A DNA stretch of 61,123 nt. Source: Nocardioides sp. AX2bis (lineage in GTDB: Bacteria; Actinomycetota; Actinomycetes; Propionibacteriales; Nocardioidaceae). The DNA lies in the NCBI RefSeq assembly GCF_902506435.1, contig NZ_LR733215.1:2908903-2970025 (forward strand). The letters are read 5' to 3'. The notes under the pieces are model-generated. The model was not told where the DNA came from, ran no database searches, and saw only the letters and a list, made by a program, of their open reading frames with translations. The position numbers and the translations under genes are program-made. Of the stretch, positions 53,669 through 61,123 are shown one piece after another (position 1 is the first letter of the stretch; every line of letters begins with the position of its first letter).

Positions 53669-53711
53669 GGTCGCGATGCTGTCACCCGGGCCGACCGCTT
53701 GTCGAAGCGGC

Positions 53712-54065
53712 TCAGAGCTCGCCGCGCAGCAGGAAGGGGACCTCCTGGGTGGCGAACCAACCGAGGTCGTCGTCGACGTCGGCGTGCGCGCGGGTGTCGA
53801 CGTGGACCGCCTGCACCCGCCGCATCGGCACCGCGCCGTCGGGGTCCTCACCCTCGCCGAGCTCGGCCACCAGCACGGTGCGCCGCCCGCCGGCCTCGCC
53901 CCGCGCCTCGAGCAGCGCGGCGGAGGCGTCCGCGGCCTCGATCAGCGCGGCGTACTCCTGCTCCTCGTCCTCGGGCGCGGTCAGCCGCCCCTCGCCGGGC
54001 GGCACCTCGCCGGCGGCGTGCGCCGCCGCGAGGTCGGCCAGGGTGCTGGGGATCCAGACGCGCAC
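53712..54065 (-). CDS. DUF6912-type hypothetical protein
   Basis: 117 residues from GTG 54065. Opening RVWIPSTLADLAAAHAAGE matches the conserved start of the DUF6912 family, then E/A-rich helices and a DTRAHADVDDDLGWFATQEV ending. Soluble, acidic, no known function. Only 3 nt follow the WS/DGAT stop, so the two are coupled. Confidence 0.62.
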   Translation of the reverse strand: MRVWIPSTLADLAAAHAAGEVPPGEGRLTAPEDEEQEYAALIEAADASAALLEARGEAGGRRTVLVAELGEGEDPDGAVPMRRVQAVHVDTRAHADVDDDLGWFATQEVPFLLRGEL

Positions 54066-54068
54066 GCT

Positions 54069-55562
54069 TCAGTCCTCCTGCTCGGTCGTGCCGGTCGGGC
54101 TGGTCGTGCCGGGCGTCCGGGCCCTCCGCCCGCGCGCCGCGCGTGGCCGTGCGTCGCCCGAGGCGTCGACGAGCTCCTGGAGGGCCTCCAGGACGCAGCT
54201 GCCGAGCACGTCCGCGTCGGGGATCGCGTCCCGGTCGGCGGTGATGCCGTAGGTGACGCCGCCGTCGTAGGACGTGACGGCGATGGCCAGGCGCTGCTCG
54301 GGCAGCAGCGGCGGGACGGGGTAGGAGGCCACCAGGCGGGCGCCCGCGGCGTACACCGGGCTCTGCGGGCCCGGAGCGTTGGTGACGCACAGCGCGAAGC
54401 CGCGGCGCACCTCCTGGGCCGCCACCCGTGCGCCGACGGCGTGGAAGGTGGTGGGCGCGAAGCCGGCGATCCCGGCCAGGCGGTCCGCGGCCACGCTCTT
54501 GCCGGTGGCGTGGTGGGCGGCGAACGAGTACGACACCTGGTGCAGCCGGACCACCGGGCTGACCTCGCCCACCGGGAGGTCGACCTCGTGCACCGAGATC
54601 TGGCTGCCCAGCGAGGTCGCCTCGAGGTCCTCGTCGATCACCGAGACCGGGACGACGGCCCGGACGTGGCGGGTCGTGGGCAGCGCCTCGCCGCGCGTCA
54701 TCAGCCAGGCCCGCAGGCCGCCGGCGATCGCGGCCAGGATGACGTCGTTGACGGTGCCGCCGTGGGCGTCGCGGACGAGGCGGTAGTCGGAGAGCCGGGT
54801 GTCGAGGGTGACCACGCGGCGCTGCTGCGACAGCGGCCCCTCGAGCACGGTCGGTCGGACGGGACGGCGACCCGTCAGCGCGCCGACGACCCCCCGGGCG
54901 CGCCGGCCGGCGCTCTCGGCGGTCAGGGCGACCCGGCCCGAGGTGCTGCTCACCGTGCCGATCAGCGTCTGCGGGTCGGTGACGGTGTCGCGCAGGGCCT
55001 CGGTCAGCAGCCCCACCGGGCTGCGACGACGGGGACGCCACGGGTCGACGTCGTCGGCCCCGCCGGCCGGGTCGGAACCGGTGGAGCCGGGCAGGCCGTC
55101 GAGCAGGACCTGACCGAGGTCGACGGTGTCGATGCCGTCGACGAGGGCCTGGTGGCACTTCAGCAGGACGGCGACCTGACCGCCCTCGAGGCCCTCCACG
55201 AAGTAGATCTCCCACAGCGGGCGGGAGCGGTCGAGCGGTCGGGAGACGATCCGGGCGACCAGCTCGCGCAGCTGGTCGCGGCTGCCGGGGCGCGGCAGGG
55301 CGGAGCGGCGCACGTGGTAGCCGAGGTCGAAGCCGACGTCGTCGACCCAGACCGGGTTCGCCAGGCCGCCGGGCACGCCCTGGACCCGCTGCCGGAACCG
55401 CGGGACGAAGGCGATCCGGTCACGCACCAGGGCCACGAACCGGTCGTGGTCGAAGCCGGAGGAGCCCGGGTCGAGGATGTCGACGGTCGTGGTGTGCCGC
55501 GGGGTCGCCAGGTCCTCCCCCATCAGGAACGCCAGGTCCCGTGCTCGCAGCCGTTCGCTCAC
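54069..55562 (-). CDS. WS/DGAT-family acyltransferase (wax ester/triacylglycerol synthase)
   Basis: 497 residues from GTG 55562. Family start RLRARDLAFLMGEDLATPRH, then RPLWEIYFVEGLEGGQVAV, active-site segment KCHQALVDGIDTVDL and PGPQSPVYAAGARLVASYP, DDVNDVILAAIAGGLRAWL-like NDVILA helix. The HHxxxDG motif reads CHQALVDG: the first His is Cys, the catalytic second His and the DG are kept. These enzymes make triacylglycerol or wax esters from acyl-CoA at lipid droplets. The C-terminal tail is basic and Thr/Pro-rich. Confidence 0.87.
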   Translation of the reverse strand: MSERLRARDLAFLMGEDLATPRHTTTVDILDPGSSGFDHDRFVALVRDRIAFVPRFRQRVQGVPGGLANPVWVDDVGFDLGYHVRRSALPRPGSRDQLRELVARIVSRPLDRSRPLWEIYFVEGLEGGQVAVLLKCHQALVDGIDTVDLGQVLLDGLPGSTGSDPAGGADDVDPWRPRRRSPVGLLTEALRDTVTDPQTLIGTVSSTSGRVALTAESAGRRARGVVGALTGRRPVRPTVLEGPLSQQRRVVTLDTRLSDYRLVRDAHGGTVNDVILAAIAGGLRAWLMTRGEALPTTRHVRAVVPVSVIDEDLEATSLGSQISVHEVDLPVGEVSPVVRLHQVSYSFAAHHATGKSVAADRLAGIAGFAPTTFHAVGARVAAQEVRRGFALCVTNAPGPQSPVYAAGARLVASYPVPPLLPEQRLAIAVTSYDGGVTYGITADRDAIPDADVLGSCVLEALQELVDASGDARPRAARGRRARTPGTTSPTGTTEQED

Positions 55563-55694
55563 CCTCGCCCACCCATGCTGTGCCCGCCCCCGTCGTCCGT
55601 GCCTGGTCCGCCCCTCGCCGTCCGGCTTGGCGCTCATGGGATTCTGGCAGAGGCGCCGCGGTGACGCGGGCCCCCCGACCCGAGAGGACGATCG

Positions 55695-56075
55695 ATGCGG
55701 CGCCTGCCGGCACCCCTGCCGCCCCTCGCCCTGGCACTGGCGCTCCCGCTGGTCCTGGCGCTGCTGGGCACCACCGGTTGCAGCCGCGGCCCCGGCGCCG
55801 CGGCCGCGGACGACGGCGTCGTGGTCGAGGTGATGATCGAGGACGGCCGGGCCCGGCCGGCCGGGGACCGGGTCGAGGTCCCGACCGGCGGGACGGTCGA
55901 GCTGGTCGTGATGGCCGACTCGGCCGGCCTGATCCATGTTCAGGGCGGGCAGGGCGACGAGATCGAGTACCAGCCGGGGACCACCACCTTCGCCCTCGAG
56001 ATGACCGATCCGGGCACGGTCGACGTCGAGCTGCACGACCCCGACCAGCTGCTGGTGCAGCTGGAGGTGCGCTGA
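55695..56075 (+). CDS. lipoprotein with cupredoxin-like domain
   Basis: 126 residues. Signal peptide with lipobox LLGTTGC (Cys near residue 29), then a small beta domain: VEVMIEDGRARPAGDRVEVP, GTVELVVMADSAGLIHVQG, YQPGTTTFALEMTDPGTVDVELHD. The strand pattern is like cupredoxins, but the usual Cys and Met copper ligands are absent; only His is left. RBS GAGAGGA precedes the ATG. One nt separates it from the membrane protein gene. Confidence 0.75.
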   Translation: MRRLPAPLPPLALALALPLVLALLGTTGCSRGPGAAAADDGVVVEVMIEDGRARPAGDRVEVPTGGTVELVVMADSAGLIHVQGGQGDEIEYQPGTTTFALEMTDPGTVDVELHDPDQLLVQLEVR

Positions 56076-56076
56076 G

Positions 56077-57420
56077 GTGCTGTCGCTGACCGACGCCGTC
56101 CCCGTGGCCCACGGGCTCGGCGGCCAGAAGGACCTGCCCATCTCGCTGTCCCTGGCCGTCACCGGCTCCGTGGCCGCCCTGGTCGTCTCGTTCACCGTGC
56201 TCGCGGTGGCCTGGCGCAGCCCCCGGTACGCCGGGCGGCCGGCGCTCGCGGTCCCGGCGCTCGGCCGGGTGGTGCTGTCCGGGCCGTTCCAGGCCGTCCT
56301 GAAGGTGCTGGGCCTGCTGTTCCTGGTCTACCTGGTCATGGCCGCCACCCTCGGCCAGGACCTGCTGACGAATCCCGTGTTCGGCATCTTCCTGGTCTGG
56401 TGGTGGGTGGGGATCGTGCCGGCCTCCCTCCTGCTCGGGCCGGCCTTCAAGGCGATCAGCCCGCACCGCACCCTGGTCGAGCTGCTCGCCCGGGTCACCG
56501 GCGGCGACCCGGAGGACGGGATCGCGGACTACCCCGAGCGGCTCGGCTACTGGCCCGCGGCGCTGGGACTGCTGGCCTTCGTCTGGTTCGAGCTGATCTA
56601 CCCCTTCAACACCGAGCTCGGCCCGGTCCGGCTGTGGCTGGCGGCCTACCTCGGCGTGATGCTCGTCGGTGGCGCCGTCTTCGGCACGAGGTTCTTCGAG
56701 CGCGCCGACCCCTTCGAGGTCTACTCCTCGCTGCTGGCCAAGCTGTCCCCGTGGGCGGTCGAGCCGGGTCCCGAGGGACGTCGTGGCCTGCTGCTGCGCA
56801 CCCCGCTGGCCAACCTCGACACGACCGTGGCCAGACCCGGCCTGGTCGCGGTGGTCGCGGTGCTGCTGGGCAGCACGGCGTACGACTCCTTCCGCGAGGC
56901 GGCGTTCTGGGTGCGCTGGGTGCAGACCAGCGACTACTCCCCCACGCTGGTGGCGAACCTGGCCATGCTCGGCACGATCCTGCTGGTCGCGGGGCTCTTC
57001 ACCGCGGCGTGCGTGCTGACACCGGTCCAGGACGGCACGGCCCGCCGTGACCTGCCGGCCGCCTTCGCCCACGCGGTGGTGCCGATCATCGCGGGCTACA
57101 TGGTCGCCCACTACACGACCTACTGGTTCGAGCGCGGCCAGGTCACGCTGGCACAGGCCAGCGACCCGTTGTCGAACGGCTCCGACTGGTTCGGCACCGC
57201 CGGGCTGGGCGTGAACTACTGGCTCTCCGAGCACCCCGGCTTCCTGGCGACGCTGAAGGTGGTCGCGGTCGTGGTGGGCCACGTGGTCGGGGTGGTGGCC
57301 TCGCACGAGCGGGCCGTCGGCCTGCTCCCGCGGCGCCACCAGCTGACCGGCCAGCTCGCGCTGCTGGTGGTGATGGTGGTCTTCACCGCCGGCGGCCTGT
57401 CGTTGCTGTTCGCCGGCTGA
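56077..57420 (+). CDS. polytopic membrane protein paired with the cupredoxin-like lipoprotein
   Basis: 447 residues from GTG 56077 with about nine to ten transmembrane helices. Notable short motifs: AHGLGGQKDLPIS at the N-terminus, SPHRTLVELL and DYPERLGYWPAALGLLAFVW mid-way, VPIIAGYMVAHYTTYWFERGQV, where His and Tyr could contact a metal, and NYWLSEHPGF. Related proteins are, from memory, sometimes annotated as fenitrothion hydrolase, which I consider unreliable. Directly coupled to the lipoprotein, so a membrane complex, perhaps metal-related, is inferred. Confidence 0.7.
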   Translation: MLSLTDAVPVAHGLGGQKDLPISLSLAVTGSVAALVVSFTVLAVAWRSPRYAGRPALAVPALGRVVLSGPFQAVLKVLGLLFLVYLVMAATLGQDLLTNPVFGIFLVWWWVGIVPASLLLGPAFKAISPHRTLVELLARVTGGDPEDGIADYPERLGYWPAALGLLAFVWFELIYPFNTELGPVRLWLAAYLGVMLVGGAVFGTRFFERADPFEVYSSLLAKLSPWAVEPGPEGRRGLLLRTPLANLDTTVARPGLVAVVAVLLGSTAYDSFREAAFWVRWVQTSDYSPTLVANLAMLGTILLVAGLFTAACVLTPVQDGTARRDLPAAFAHAVVPIIAGYMVAHYTTYWFERGQVTLAQASDPLSNGSDWFGTAGLGVNYWLSEHPGFLATLKVVAVVVGHVVGVVASHERAVGLLPRRHQLTGQLALLVVMVVFTAGGLSLLFAG

Positions 57421-57428
57421 CCGGCAGG

Positions 57429-58745
57429 TCAGCGGCTACGTCGGCCCCGACGCGCACCGCGCCGTGACGCCCGCCGGTCGCCGTGCTGGCCGACGTGCTG
57501 GGCGCCGTGCTGGGCGCCGTGCTGGGTGAGGCTGCCGGGCTCGACGGCGTCGACCACGGCGGCGAGCGCCCGCAGCAGCGCGGAGTCCCCGCCCTCGACC
57601 AGGGTGCGGCCGGCCACCAGGGCGCGGTCGACGGCGGCGAGGTCGTGCGGCAGGAAGTGCAGGCTGGTGATCCTCCCGAAGTCGGCCACCATCGCCGCGA
57701 CCTCGTTCTCGGACCAGCCGAGGCCGGGGCGCATCCGGTTGACGAGCACGCGGACGCCGACCGGGCCCACCGTCTCGCGCAGCTCGACGAGCGCCCGGGC
57801 CAGCCGGGCCAGGCCGACGGGGTCGGCCGCCCCCACGACGAGCACCTCGTCGGCCGCGCCGAGCGCCTCGGTGGTGGCCTGGTTGCGGCCGCCGCGGCCG
57901 CTGAGGTCGGGACCGGGGTCGCCCTCGATCGGCGCCGCGGTGTCGACGACGACGTCCCCGTGCCGGCGGGCGGCGCGCAGGAGCGTCTCCACCACCCCGG
58001 CGCGGACCTCGCGCCAGCGGTCGGGGCGCGGCAGTCCGGTCACCACGGCCAGCCGAGCATCCAGCGCCCGCTGGACCGAGACGACCTCGTCCTCCAGGTG
58101 GCCGGTCCCGGCGAGACGGGCGGCCGCGAGCAGGCCGGAGACCTCGTCCAGCACCCCGAGCTGCTGGGCCTGGCTGGCGGCGTGGGTGTCGGCGTCGACG
58201 AGCAGCACCCGACGCCCGCGGCGGGCCAGCTCGGCGGCCACCCCGGCGGCGACCGTGCTGCGCCCCGGGGCCCCGGGCGGGCCCCACACCGCCAGGACCC
58301 GACCAGGACGACCCGGCGGCACGTCGGGCGCACCCGGCGGCACGGCGTCCGGGTCGTGCGGCGCGGTGCGCGCGGTCGGCGGCCCGTCGTCGTCGTGGGC
58401 GGCCCCGAGCACGGCTTCCGGGAGGCCCGCGACGTCGCTCGCGCCGACCACGGTGCGGATGCCCAGGCGGCCCGCCCGGAGCCGGGCGGCCTCGTCCGGA
58501 CCGTCGGGGACCACGGCGACCGGGCGTACGTCGTGGTGCAGCAGGTGGTCGACGGCCGGCCCGTCGAGCCCGGGTGCGTCGAGGCCGACGACGGCCACGT
58601 CGGCCTGCCCGACGGTGGCCGTGGCCAGGAGGTCGTCGACGTCGACGCACCGCTTCAGCACCACGATCCCGGGGTCGTCGCCGAGCACGCGCAGCGCCGG
58701 CGACTCCCAGGCCGCACCGGCGGCCACGACGAGGACGACGATCAC
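57429..58745 (-). CDS. TadZ/CpaE-like P-loop ATPase
   Basis: 438 residues from GTG 58745. N-terminal receiver-like domain (about 1-110) without clear phosphorylation motif; then a MinD/ParA-type ATPase with deviant P-loop AVWGPPGAPGRSTVAAGVAA, where Arg replaces the invariant Lys of the first GKS, then VLLVDADTHAASQAQQLGVL, VVVDTAAPIE and VLVVGAADPVGLARLARAL. TadZ proteins place Tad pili at the cell pole. C-terminal tail with repeated QHGA/QHV and a very basic end. GTGA overlap with the CpaB-like gene. Confidence 0.82.
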   Translation of the reverse strand: MIVVLVVAAGAAWESPALRVLGDDPGIVVLKRCVDVDDLLATATVGQADVAVVGLDAPGLDGPAVDHLLHHDVRPVAVVPDGPDEAARLRAGRLGIRTVVGASDVAGLPEAVLGAAHDDDGPPTARTAPHDPDAVPPGAPDVPPGRPGRVLAVWGPPGAPGRSTVAAGVAAELARRGRRVLLVDADTHAASQAQQLGVLDEVSGLLAAARLAGTGHLEDEVVSVQRALDARLAVVTGLPRPDRWREVRAGVVETLLRAARRHGDVVVDTAAPIEGDPGPDLSGRGGRNQATTEALGAADEVLVVGAADPVGLARLARALVELRETVGPVGVRVLVNRMRPGLGWSENEVAAMVADFGRITSLHFLPHDLAAVDRALVAGRTLVEGGDSALLRALAAVVDAVEPGSLTQHGAQHGAQHVGQHGDRRASRRGARRGRRSR

Positions 58746-59407
58746 GACTGCCGGGCCACGCTCAGCACCGGCTCGCTGCTCCCGGCGAGGAGGGCGAAGA
58801 ACGAGGGGGCCTCCTCCGCGGGCACCGCGAGCTCCAGCTTGCGCTGCCCGGCCGTGGCGAAGTCCTGCTCGGCCGAGGACGCCACCACCGTCACGTCCTC
58901 CAGCACGCGGTCCCCGAGCCGGGGGCCGTCGTCGGTCGCCGCCCCACCGCTGAGCAGGTAGACGTCGACCACCGAGCCGGCCCCGACGCTGGAGGGCACC
59001 CGCACGTCGTCGACCGCGACCGCGATCTGCACCGTGCCGGCCGCCGTGGGGTCGCCGAGGGCCGAGCGCGGCACCAGTTCCCCGGCGCCGAGGCCGCGGG
59101 TCAGCGTCAGGTCGGCCGGGAGCTCCTCGGTGACCTCGACGTAGCGGTCGAGCCCGTCGGCACGGCCGAGGAGCACCGGTGTCGCGACCAGGTCGTCGGC
59201 CCCGATCTCGTCCCCCGCCCCGAGGTCGGCGACCACGGCCCAGACCTCGACGGTGTCGTCGGCCGCGCCCAGCACCCGCGCGCCCAGGACGCCGGAGGCC
59301 GCCACCAGCAGCACGCCCGCCCACAACCGGGGGTCGCGCCACCCGGACGCGGGCGATCGCTGGGCAGGCTGGGGAGCCGCGGGAGACGGGTCTGCATCGT
59401 GGACCAC
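58742..59407 (-). CDS. CpaB/RcpC-like SAF-domain pilus protein
   Basis: 221 residues from GTG 59407. Single membrane helix (LWAGVLLVAASGVLGARVLG), then a SAF domain (DLGAGDEIGADDLVATPVLL, TLTRGLGAGELVPRSAL) and RcpC-type beta region with GAGSVVDVYLLSGG and VLEDVTVVASS. CpaB/RcpC acts in the outer envelope of Tad systems. Together with TadZ it forms a second Tad locus 27 kb from the tadA-tadG cluster. Confidence 0.83.
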   Translation of the reverse strand: MVHDADPSPAAPQPAQRSPASGWRDPRLWAGVLLVAASGVLGARVLGAADDTVEVWAVVADLGAGDEIGADDLVATPVLLGRADGLDRYVEVTEELPADLTLTRGLGAGELVPRSALGDPTAAGTVQIAVAVDDVRVPSSVGAGSVVDVYLLSGGAATDDGPRLGDRVLEDVTVVASSAEQDFATAGQRKLELAVPAEEAPSFFALLAGSSEPVLSVARQS

Positions 59408-59507
59408 CGACCCATCATGCTGGAGACCGGCGCCGTCGGCACCTGTCCCGTCCACAGGTCGGTGCGGGGGGCCGCGCCGCGACCGGCCGGGGTGCCACCA
59501 TGGGTGC

Positions 59508-59738
59508 ATGGCCGCCACGCCCCGCTTCCTGACCCTGGCCGACGTCGCCGAGATCCTGAACACCTCGAGTGCGCAGGTCTACGCCCTCGTCCGCCGGGGC
59601 GACCTCCCCGCCATCAAGATCGGCGGACGGGGCCAGTGGCGGGTCGAGGCGGACCGGCTCGAGGGCTACATCGCGCAGATGTACCGCGACGCCGAGCAGT
59701 TCGTCGCCCAGCACCCGTTCGAGGAGTCCGAGCGCTAG
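59508..59738 (+). CDS. BldC-like MerR/excisionase-type DNA-binding protein
   Basis: 76 residues: FLTLADVAEILNTSSAQVYALVRRGDLPAIKIGGRGQWRVEADRL is a HTH_17 winged helix (split here into its motifs TLADVAEIL, SSAQVYALV and GRGQWRVE), followed by an acidic tail (EQFVAQHPFEESER). Such small proteins are regulators like BldC or excisionases of elements. The place between the pilus genes and htrA is chromosomal, with no recombinase near, so a transcription-factor role is preferred. Confidence 0.85.
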   Translation: MAATPRFLTLADVAEILNTSSAQVYALVRRGDLPAIKIGGRGQWRVEADRLEGYIAQMYRDAEQFVAQHPFEESER

Positions 59739-59740
59739 TC

Positions 59741-59776
59741 CGGACGGCCCGGACGGCCCGGACGGCCCGGACGGCT
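59741..59776. repeat. four tandem 9-bp repeats CGGACGGCC
   Basis: Units CGGACGGCC at 59741, 59750, 59759, and CGGACGGCT at 59768. They fill the gap between the convergent stops of the BldC-like gene and htrA; the last base begins the htrA stop codon complement (59776-59778). They may act as transcript-end structure, but no dyad is visible. Confidence 0.85.
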
Positions 59777-61089
59777 CAGCCGGTCTGCCCCGCGAGCACG
59801 ACCTCGACCTGCTGCTCCTCGCCGTCGCGCCGCACGGTCAGCTCGACGGTCTCGCCGGGCTGCCGCGTGCGCAGGGCCACGATCAACGCGACGCCGTCGG
59901 TGACGAGGTCGCCGTCGAGGCCGACCACGAGGTCGCCGTCCTGGAGACCGGCCGCCTCCGCCGGGCTGTCGGGCAGCACGGTGGTGACCTCGGCCCCGCT
60001 CGTCGTGTCGTCCCCGGTCTGCACCTCGGCGCCGATCACGGGGTACTGCGCCTCGCCGTCGCGCAGGATCTGGTCGGCGGTGACCCGCACCTGCTCGACC
60101 GGGATCGCGAAGCCGACCCCGATGTTGCCGGACCCCCCGCCCAGGCCGCTGCCGGCGGTGGCGATCGCGGAGTTGACCCCGACCACCTGCCCGCGCAGGT
60201 TGACCAGCGGGCCGCCGGAGTTGCCGGGGTTGATGGCCGCGTCGGTCTGCACCGCGTCGATGAACGACGAGTCGTCCTCCGGGTCGCCGCCCTGCGAGGT
60301 CGTGACCGGGCGGCTGAGCGCGCTGACGATCCCGGAGGTGACGGTCGAGCTGAGGCCCAACGGGGAGCCGATCGCCACCACGGTCTCCCCGACCCGCAGC
60401 GCCCGCGACCGACCGAGCGCGGCCGGGTCGCGGCCCTCGATGCCGGGCACCTTCAGGACGGCGAGGTCGTAGACCGGGCTCCGCCCGACCACCTCGGCGT
60501 CGAAGCGGCGTCCCTCCTCGTCGACGACCTCGATCAGGCCGTCGTTCTCGTCGGCGTCGGCCACCACGTGGTTGTTGGTGACGACGTGGCCCTGTCGGTC
60601 GAGCAGGAAGCCGGACCCCGTCGCGCCGCCGGCCTGGCCGCCGAGGGCGGCCGCGATCTGCACGGTGCGCGGCAGCATCTCCTGCGCCACCGCCGCGACC
60701 GAGCGGTCGTCCGCGGCCAGCGGCGGCAGGGACGTCGTGTCGACGCCGGCCAGCCCGTCGGGGTCGCCACCCGCGGCGGTGGTCCGGTCGTCCTCCCACT
60801 GCTGCCAGATCACGCCACCGGCGAGGCCGCCGACCAGGCCGACCACCAGGGCCAGCGCCACGACGGCCGGCCACACCCAGCCGCTGACCCGGCCGGCCCG
60901 CCGGTCCGAGGAGGGCCCGGCCACCGGCGCGAGCGGCACCGGCCCCCAGGAGGGCTGCGGCGCCACCGGCGGCGTCTGCGGCAGCTGCGGCCCCGGCACG
61001 GCCGCGGCGGCGTACGGCGGGGGCGGCTGGCCCGCGGGCGGCACCCAGGAGTCGGGGGCCGGCTCGGGCGCACGGGGCTCGTCGGTCAC
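59776..61089 (-). CDS. htrA: membrane-anchored HtrA/DegP-type serine protease with PDZ domain
   Basis: 437 residues from GTG 61089. N-terminal Pro-rich cytoplasmic stretch (about 1-60), a transmembrane helix (VWPAVVALALVVGLVGGLAGG), trypsin-like domain with catalytic His in VVTNNHVVAD, Asp in VYDLAVLKV, Ser in NPGNSGGPLVN, then a C-terminal PDZ domain (GAEVTTVLPDSPAEAAGLQDGD). It degrades or refolds misfolded envelope proteins outside the membrane. The remaining 61090-61123 is too short to interpret. Confidence 0.93.
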   Translation of the reverse strand: MTDEPRAPEPAPDSWVPPAGQPPPPYAAAAVPGPQLPQTPPVAPQPSWGPVPLAPVAGPSSDRRAGRVSGWVWPAVVALALVVGLVGGLAGGVIWQQWEDDRTTAAGGDPDGLAGVDTTSLPPLAADDRSVAAVAQEMLPRTVQIAAALGGQAGGATGSGFLLDRQGHVVTNNHVVADADENDGLIEVVDEEGRRFDAEVVGRSPVYDLAVLKVPGIEGRDPAALGRSRALRVGETVVAIGSPLGLSSTVTSGIVSALSRPVTTSQGGDPEDDSSFIDAVQTDAAINPGNSGGPLVNLRGQVVGVNSAIATAGSGLGGGSGNIGVGFAIPVEQVRVTADQILRDGEAQYPVIGAEVQTGDDTTSGAEVTTVLPDSPAEAAGLQDGDLVVGLDGDLVTDGVALIVALRTRQPGETVELTVRRDGEEQQVEVVLAGQTG

Positions 61090-61123
61090 CGCCCCATCAT
61101 CCCCCGTCCCCCCAGCGGTGCCT

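Overview
The window is chromosomal DNA from a very GC-rich actinobacterium. Gene content and order (prfB-ftsE-ftsX-M23 peptidase-smpB-ssrA, Ku/LigD, a 1,632-residue NAD-glutamate dehydrogenase, PHA synthase, WS/DGAT acyltransferase, Tad pilus genes, DUF222/HNH protein, DUF6912) fit the Nocardioides/Propionibacteriales area best. Genus assignment is inference from gene content. Many genes overlap by 4 nt (ATGA or GTGA) and many start with GTG.

Layout. 1-4.9 kb: FabG-like reductase, then GDPD, M15 peptidase and HIT protein in one operon, an ABM protein and a VOC protein. 4.9-10.7 kb: minus-strand fatty-acid/PHA operon (acyl-CoA ligase, PhaC, PHA depolymerase, acyl-CoA dehydrogenase, SDR-like fragment) behind an inverted repeat. 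10.7-13.8 kb: plus-strand run of methyltransferase, DUF3626, cytoplasmic SBP-like protein and P-loop kinase. 13.9-20.8 kb: trans-translation and divisome block (ssrA, amidohydrolase, smpB, M23, ftsX, ftsE, prfB). 20.9-31.7 kb: epimerase-like gene, CAP protein and a Tad pilus operon whose ATPase gene tadA is interrupted. 31.9-42.7 kb: PEP-mutase-like enzyme, SOS-type DUF222/HNH gene, MFS pump, enoyl-CoA hydratase, two-component system with a degenerate kinase, and the LigD-pol/LigD-lig/Ku NHEJ set. 42.7-46.3 kb: heterodimeric ABC exporter. 46.3-55.6 kb: NAD-GDH, DUF2505, PruA, DUF6912, WS/DGAT. 55.7-61.1 kb: cupredoxin-like lipoprotein with membrane partner, TadZ and CpaB-like proteins, BldC-like HTH protein, HtrA protease.

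The most striking object is an integrated element of about 4.47 kb (about 26,569-31,039) inside tadA. It carries a large serine recombinase beginning at its left edge, an HUH rolling-circle Rep with a coupled small ORF, and one markedly less GC-rich cargo gene whose product has an RxxxxH (HEPN-type) motif, a candidate defence or toxin ribonuclease. Joining the outer flanks at the shared hexamer TTGCCC restores a 427-residue tadA ORF with an intact P-loop. The inferred crossover dinucleotide falls in the Walker A lysine codon. The joined element ends form a 51-bp attP-like dyad centred on the same TT. The element therefore switches off a pilus motor gene and could restore it by precise excision.

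Working together: the GDH/PruA pair oxidises proline to 2-oxoglutarate; the PHA and WS/DGAT genes make and use storage lipid; the FtsEX/M23 trio is a divisome hydrolase module; tmRNA/SmpB/RF2 handle termination and ribosome rescue; Ku/LigD and the LexA-box gene belong to DNA-damage responses. Tad functions are split between 22.6-31.7 kb and 57.4-59.4 kb.
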